This document shows positions 6,857-9,899 of a DNA stretch of 9,899 bases, one piece after another. Every line of letters starts with the position of its first letter. Position 1 is the stretch's first letter. This stretch comes from an uncultured Selenomonadaceae bacterium (GTDB taxonomy: Bacteria; Bacillota; Negativicutes; Selenomonadales; Selenomonadaceae): assembly GCA_958415865.1 (NCBI GenBank), contig CATYZV010000040.1, positions 1 through 9,899 of the forward strand, written 5' to 3'. The notes beneath the pieces were generated by a model. That model worked only from the letters and a program-made list of their open reading frames with translations. It did not search any database and was not told the DNA's origin. The position numbers were made by a program, and so were the translations under genes.

Positions 6857-7924
6857 TTGCTAAATAAGTTGCAGGCAGTAGAGGATAAGTACATGGAGCT
6901 GGAGTCGCTGATCAGCGACCCTGATGTCATCTCCGACATGGCGAAATGGCAGAAATACAACCGCGAACATTCAGCGATGACGGAACTGGTAGAGAAGTTC
7001 CGCGAGTACAAGAAGATTTGTGCGTCTATTGATGAAGATAAAGAGATGTTCAATGAGGACATAGACGACGATATGCGCCATATGCTGGAAGATGAGGTCA
7101 AGGAATTTTCAGCACGCAAGGAAGAGCTGGAAGGAGAATTTCCTATTCTATTGCTGCCCAAAGACCCCAACGATGAACGCAATGTCATAATGGAAATCCG
7201 CGGCGGCGTGGGCGGTGAAGAAGCGGCACTCTTTGCCGGTGATTTATTCCGCATGTATTCGCGCTATGCGGAAAGCAAGGGCTGGAAAGTGGAAATCCTC
7301 GATGCCAATCCCACGGAGCTAGGCGGCTTCAAGGAAGTTTCTTTCTGCATCAACGGACAGGGAGCTTACAGCAAATTGAAGTACGAAAGCGGCACTCACC
7401 GCGTGCAGCGCGTTCCGCAGACGGAAGCTTCGGGGCGCATACATACCTCGGCGGTAACGGTGGCGGTACTGCCGGAAGTAGAAGAAGTGGAAGTCGACAT
7501 CAAGGCAAATGAGCTGCGCATAGACACTTACTGCGCCAGCGGTGCGGGCGGCCAGTACGTAAACAGGACGGAGACTGCCGTGCGCATAACGCATCTGCCG
7601 ACGGGTATCGTCGTGCAGTGCCAGGACGAAAAATCTCAGCTCAAGAACAAGGAAAAGGCAATGCGCGTATTGCGTGCCAAGGTGCAGGAACAGGCACAGC
7701 AGGCGCAGAACGATGAGATAGCCGCTGACCGCCGCGGGCAGGTCGGCTCCGGAGACCGCAGCGAGCGCATCCGCACCTACAATTTTCCTCAAGGGCGCGT
7801 TACGGACCACCGCATAGGCTTGACACTGCATAGGCTGGATTCCGTGCTCAACGGCGATATAGACGAGCTGATCAACGCTCTTATCACAGCGGATCAAACT
7901 GAAAGATTAAAGCAGATGCGCTGA
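6857..7924 (+). CDS. prfA: Peptide chain release factor 1
   Basis: Release factor 1 recognises UAA and UAG stop codons in the ribosomal A site and triggers release of the finished peptide. At 355 residues it has the usual length. The codon-reading tripeptide is PQT (187-189), which fits the PxT of release factor 1 and not the SPF of release factor 2. The peptide-release motif GGQ is at 231-233, in the context [10 protein letters not shown]; its glutamine is the target of PrmC, encoded next. The N-terminal domain starts [12 protein letters not shown], as in other members. The start is a TTG at 6857, supported by GAGGTG (6845-6850) six bases upstream and by the family alignment; no in-frame ATG lies near. 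The gene ends with TGA, a codon read by release factor 2, so it is not stopped by its own product. Confidence 0.98.
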   Translation: MLNKLQAVEDKYMELESLISDPDVISDMAKWQKYNREHSAMTELVEKFREYKKICASIDEDKEMFNEDIDDDMRHMLEDEVKEFSARKEELEGEFPILLLPKDPNDERNVIMEIRGGVGGEEAALFAGDLFRMYSRYAESKGWKVEILDANPTELGGFKEVSFCINGQGAYSKLKYESGTHRVQRVPQTEASGRIHTSAVTVAVLPEVEEVEVDIKANELRIDTYCASGAGGQYVNRTETAVRITHLPTGIVVQCQDEKSQLKNKEKAMRVLRAKVQEQAQQAQNDEIAADRRGQVGSGDRSERIRTYNFPQGRVTDHRIGLTLHRLDSVLNGDIDELINALITADQTERLKQMR

Positions 7925-7934
7925 GGTGAACCGA

Positions 7935-8795
7935 ATGAAACAAGTTTGGACGATAAGTTCCCTTTTAAATTGGACGGTCAATTTTTTCAAGCAGAAGGGC
8001 ATTGAATCGGCGCGGCTCGATGCGGAAGTTCTATTGTCCCATCTATTGAAAAAAGAACGCATTTACCTCTACGTGCATTTTGACGAGCCGATGCAGGAGC
8101 AGGAATTGGCGCAGTTCCGCGAATACGTAAAGCGCAGGGCACAGCACGTGCCGGTGGCGCATATCATCGGCGAAAAGGAATTCATGGGGCTGATGTTTAA
8201 AGTAACGCCTGCTACCTTGATACCGCGTCCCGATACGGAAATTCTCGTGGAAAGTGCTATAACTGAGCTGGGCAAAAACAACGCGACCAAAATCGCCGAT
8301 ATCGGCACGGGCAGCGGCGCGATCATACTGTCCATGCTCGCCAATATGCCCAAGGCTGAAGGCTGTACGGTGGACATCTCCGCTGATGCCTTAAAGGTGG
8401 CACGGGAGAACGCCGACAGGCTACAAGCCGCTGACAGATGTGAATTTTTCCAAGGCGATCTCTTTGCGCCGCTGGGCGGCAGAGTATTCGATGCCGTCGT
8501 GTCAAATCCGCCCTACATTCCGCAGAGCGATATCGCAGGGCTGGAAGACGATGTGAAAAAGTACGAGCCGATTGCGGCACTGACTGACGGCGGCGACGGG
8601 CTTAGCTTTTACCGCCGCTTGTTCGCAGAAGGCAGAGCTTACGTCAAAGACGGCGGCTTTATGGCGGTAGAAATCGGGATTCACCAGTCAGAGGCAGTGC
8701 AGAAGATAGCTGAGGAAAACGGCTGGCATGATATAAAGATAATCAAGGACTATGCAGGAATCGACAGGGTGGTAATAGCATGGAAACAGAATTGA
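7935..8795 (+). CDS. prmC: Release factor glutamine N5-methyltransferase
   Basis: This S-adenosylmethionine-dependent enzyme methylates the glutamine of the GGQ motif in release factors, which raises their peptide-release activity. The protein has 286 residues with an N-terminal helical domain that binds the factor and a Rossmann-like methyltransferase domain. Visible motifs are TLIPRPDTE, the SAM-binding DIGTGSG (122-128) and the catalytic NPPY (191-194), which holds the substrate amide. I choose the ATG at 7935, with GAGGTGA (7923-7929) five bases upstream; the in-frame GTG at 7926 lies inside that ribosome binding site. The site overlaps the prfA stop codon, so enzyme and substrate are probably translated in a coupled way from one mRNA. 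Confidence 0.97.
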   Translation: MKQVWTISSLLNWTVNFFKQKGIESARLDAEVLLSHLLKKERIYLYVHFDEPMQEQELAQFREYVKRRAQHVPVAHIIGEKEFMGLMFKVTPATLIPRPDTEILVESAITELGKNNATKIADIGTGSGAIILSMLANMPKAEGCTVDISADALKVARENADRLQAADRCEFFQGDLFAPLGGRVFDAVVSNPPYIPQSDIAGLEDDVKKYEPIAALTDGGDGLSFYRRLFAEGRAYVKDGGFMAVEIGIHQSEAVQKIAEENGWHDIKIIKDYAGIDRVVIAWKQN

Positions 8796-9817
8796 TAAAA
8801 GTATCCTCACAGGAGGATGCGGCATTGCAGCGCGCAGCTGAAGTCATAAAGCGCGGCGGGCTGGTGGCTTTTCCCACGGAAACGGTCTACGGCTTGGGCG
8901 GCGACGGCTTCAATGCTGATGCGGCAAAAAAGATTTACGCGGCAAAAGGCAGGCCGTCGGACAATCCTCTGATACTGCATATCTGCGACCAGAAGATGCT
9001 AAGTAGAGTAGTGGCGAAGGTTACGCCCATGGCAAAGCAGATAATGACGGCTTTCTGCCCCGGCCCGGTTACGATAATACTGCCGAAAGCCGATGCCGTG
9101 CCGCTGTCGGTAACGGGCGGCCTCGACACGGTGGCAGTGAGAATGCCGGACAACGATGTCATGCGCCGCCTGATACGCCTTGCCGATACGCCGATTGCCG
9201 GACCCAGCGCGAATATCTCCGGCCGGCCCAGCCCGACGACGGCACAGGCGGTCTACAATGATCTGCACGGGCGCATTGAGATGATACTCGATGACGGCTC
9301 CTGTGAATTCGGCGTGGAATCGACGATAGTGGACTGCACGGAAGAGGTGCCGGTCATACTGCGCCCCGGTGCCGTTACAAAGGAAATGCTTGAAGAAATA
9401 TTCCCGCTCGTCAAGGTGGACAAAGCGGTCGTCAGCGAAAATGCCGTGCCGAAAGCTCCCGGCATGAAGTACAGGCATTACGCGCCGAAAGCACCGATGG
9501 TCTTATTTGAAGGCGATAGCGCGAAGATGGCGGGCGCGATATCAAAAGCCGTATTGCAATATAAAGCTGAAGGCAAGCGGATAGGGCTGCTAGTCAGCGA
9601 AGAGACGGCTGCCGCCGTCAAGGCAGACTGTGTGTTCATCTACGGAGCGCGCGGCGATCTGCATCATATCGCCGCTGAAATCTACGAAGGACTGCGCTAT
9701 TTTGACGACAAGGCTGTCGATATCATATTGGGCGAAGGCACAGACTCTAAAGGATTAGGCTCTGCGATAATGAACCGCCTGCACAAAGCATCTGGATTTA
9801 ATAGTGTTTTTCTCTAA
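8780..9817 (+). CDS. Threonylcarbamoyl-AMP synthase, two-domain Sua5 type
   Basis: It makes threonylcarbamoyl-AMP from threonine, bicarbonate and ATP, the first step of N6-threonylcarbamoyl-adenosine (t6A) at position 37 of tRNAs that read ANN codons; TsaD and partners, not in this window, complete the transfer. The 345 residues show a YrdC domain (about 1-205) with GGLVAFPTETVYGLGG near the N terminus, the KGRPSDNPL element and the GPSAN segment (S143, N145), then a linker with KYRHYAP (230-236) and a C-terminal Sua5 domain. The length and linker mark it as Sua5/YwlC type and not the short TsaC type. Its ATG at 8780 lies 16 bases inside prmC, with AGGGTGG (8766-8772) seven bases upstream, so translation is likely coupled to prmC. 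Confidence 0.96.
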   Translation: METELIKVSSQEDAALQRAAEVIKRGGLVAFPTETVYGLGGDGFNADAAKKIYAAKGRPSDNPLILHICDQKMLSRVVAKVTPMAKQIMTAFCPGPVTIILPKADAVPLSVTGGLDTVAVRMPDNDVMRRLIRLADTPIAGPSANISGRPSPTTAQAVYNDLHGRIEMILDDGSCEFGVESTIVDCTEEVPVILRPGAVTKEMLEEIFPLVKVDKAVVSENAVPKAPGMKYRHYAPKAPMVLFEGDSAKMAGAISKAVLQYKAEGKRIGLLVSEETAAAVKADCVFIYGARGDLHHIAAEIYEGLRYFDDKAVDIILGEGTDSKGLGSAIMNRLHKASGFNSVFL

Positions 9818-9824
9818 TATTTTG

Positions 9825-9833
9825 TGGTAAAAT
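9825..9833 (+). promoter_or_regulatory. Possible extended -10 promoter after the Sua5 gene
   Basis: TGG followed by TAAAAT (9828-9833, 5 of 6 matches) forms an extended -10. No good -35 is seen at 16 to 18 bases. It would serve a gene beyond the right edge. Confidence 0.35.
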
Positions 9834-9854
9834 AAGGCTGTAGATTTACCAATA

Positions 9855-9897
9855 GCACCGTAATGCCCCTAGATTCATCTATAGGGATATAAGGTGC
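9855..9897. repeat. Imperfect inverted repeat at the right edge
   Basis: GCACC (9855-9859) pairs with GGTGC (9893-9897), and inside it CCCTA (9867-9871) pairs with TAGGG (9882-9886), with partial matches between. The result is an imperfect palindrome of about 43 bases. It lacks a T-run within the window. It may be an operator, an RNA leader structure for the next gene, or part of a terminator whose tail is cut off. Confidence 0.45.
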
Positions 9898-9899
9898 AA

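Noticed and set aside
7319..7897. Open frame on the - strand, 192 codons
   Set aside because: It is antisense to the highly conserved C-terminal half of prfA, so the + strand explains the coding constraint.
7926..7928. GTG as the prmC start
   Set aside because: It lies within the GAGGTGA ribosome binding site that serves the ATG at 7935.
1..9899. CRISPR arrays, insertion sequences, tRNA or rRNA genes, riboswitch-like leaders
   Set aside because: No direct repeat arrays, transposase genes, terminal repeats or RNA-gene signatures were seen by reading either strand.

Overview
The window reads as chromosomal DNA of a low-to-mid GC Firmicute, most likely of the diderm Negativicutes (Selenomonas/Megamonas/Mitsuokella-like). 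This rests on three things: the gene order rpmE, DUF1385, prfA, prmC, Sua5; the Firmicute-style release factor and shine-dalgarno sites (GAGGTG); and a membrane c-di-GMP enzyme with a large extracytoplasmic sensor. The genus is an inference. I see no mobile element, tRNA, rRNA, CRISPR array or sign of recent transfer.

Region 1 (1-3751, + strand) holds two adjacent c-di-GMP signalling genes, 22 bases apart. The first, cut by the left edge, is a membrane sensor with a degenerate GGDEF domain (YADLF) and a complete EAL phosphodiesterase site. The second is a membrane-anchored GAF-like/GGDEF/PAS-like diguanylate cyclase with an intact GGDEF motif and no I-site. One gene probably breaks c-di-GMP down and the other makes it. 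A strong hairpin that can terminate in both directions closes the pair.

Region 2 (3816-5198, - strand) is a ClpX-type AAA+ unfoldase, convergent with the signalling genes. It keeps the zinc finger, Walker motifs, RKH loop, ClpP-docking IGF and sensor 2, but differs from ordinary ClpX at several near-invariant places and carries a Pro/Gln/Glu-rich tail. It may be a second ClpX rather than the housekeeping one. It has a good promoter and a hairpin abutting its ribosome binding site.

Region 3 (5416-9817, + strand) is a translation-centred cluster: rpmE (ribosomal protein L31, zinc-binding form), a DUF1385/YqhQ membrane protein, prfA (release factor 1), prmC (the methyltransferase that modifies the release-factor GGQ glutamine) and a two-domain Sua5-type threonylcarbamoyl-AMP synthase (first step of tRNA t6A). 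prfA-prmC-Sua5 are tightly packed, with the prmC ribosome binding site over the prfA stop and a 16-base overlap between prmC and Sua5. Between DUF1385 and prfA a terminator-like hairpin and a near-consensus promoter occupy the same bases.

The last 80 bases hold a possible promoter and an imperfect palindrome cut off by the right edge. Most of the window is ordinary housekeeping. The points most worth a second look are the divergent ClpX, the promoter inside the terminator before prfA, and the paired c-di-GMP enzymes.
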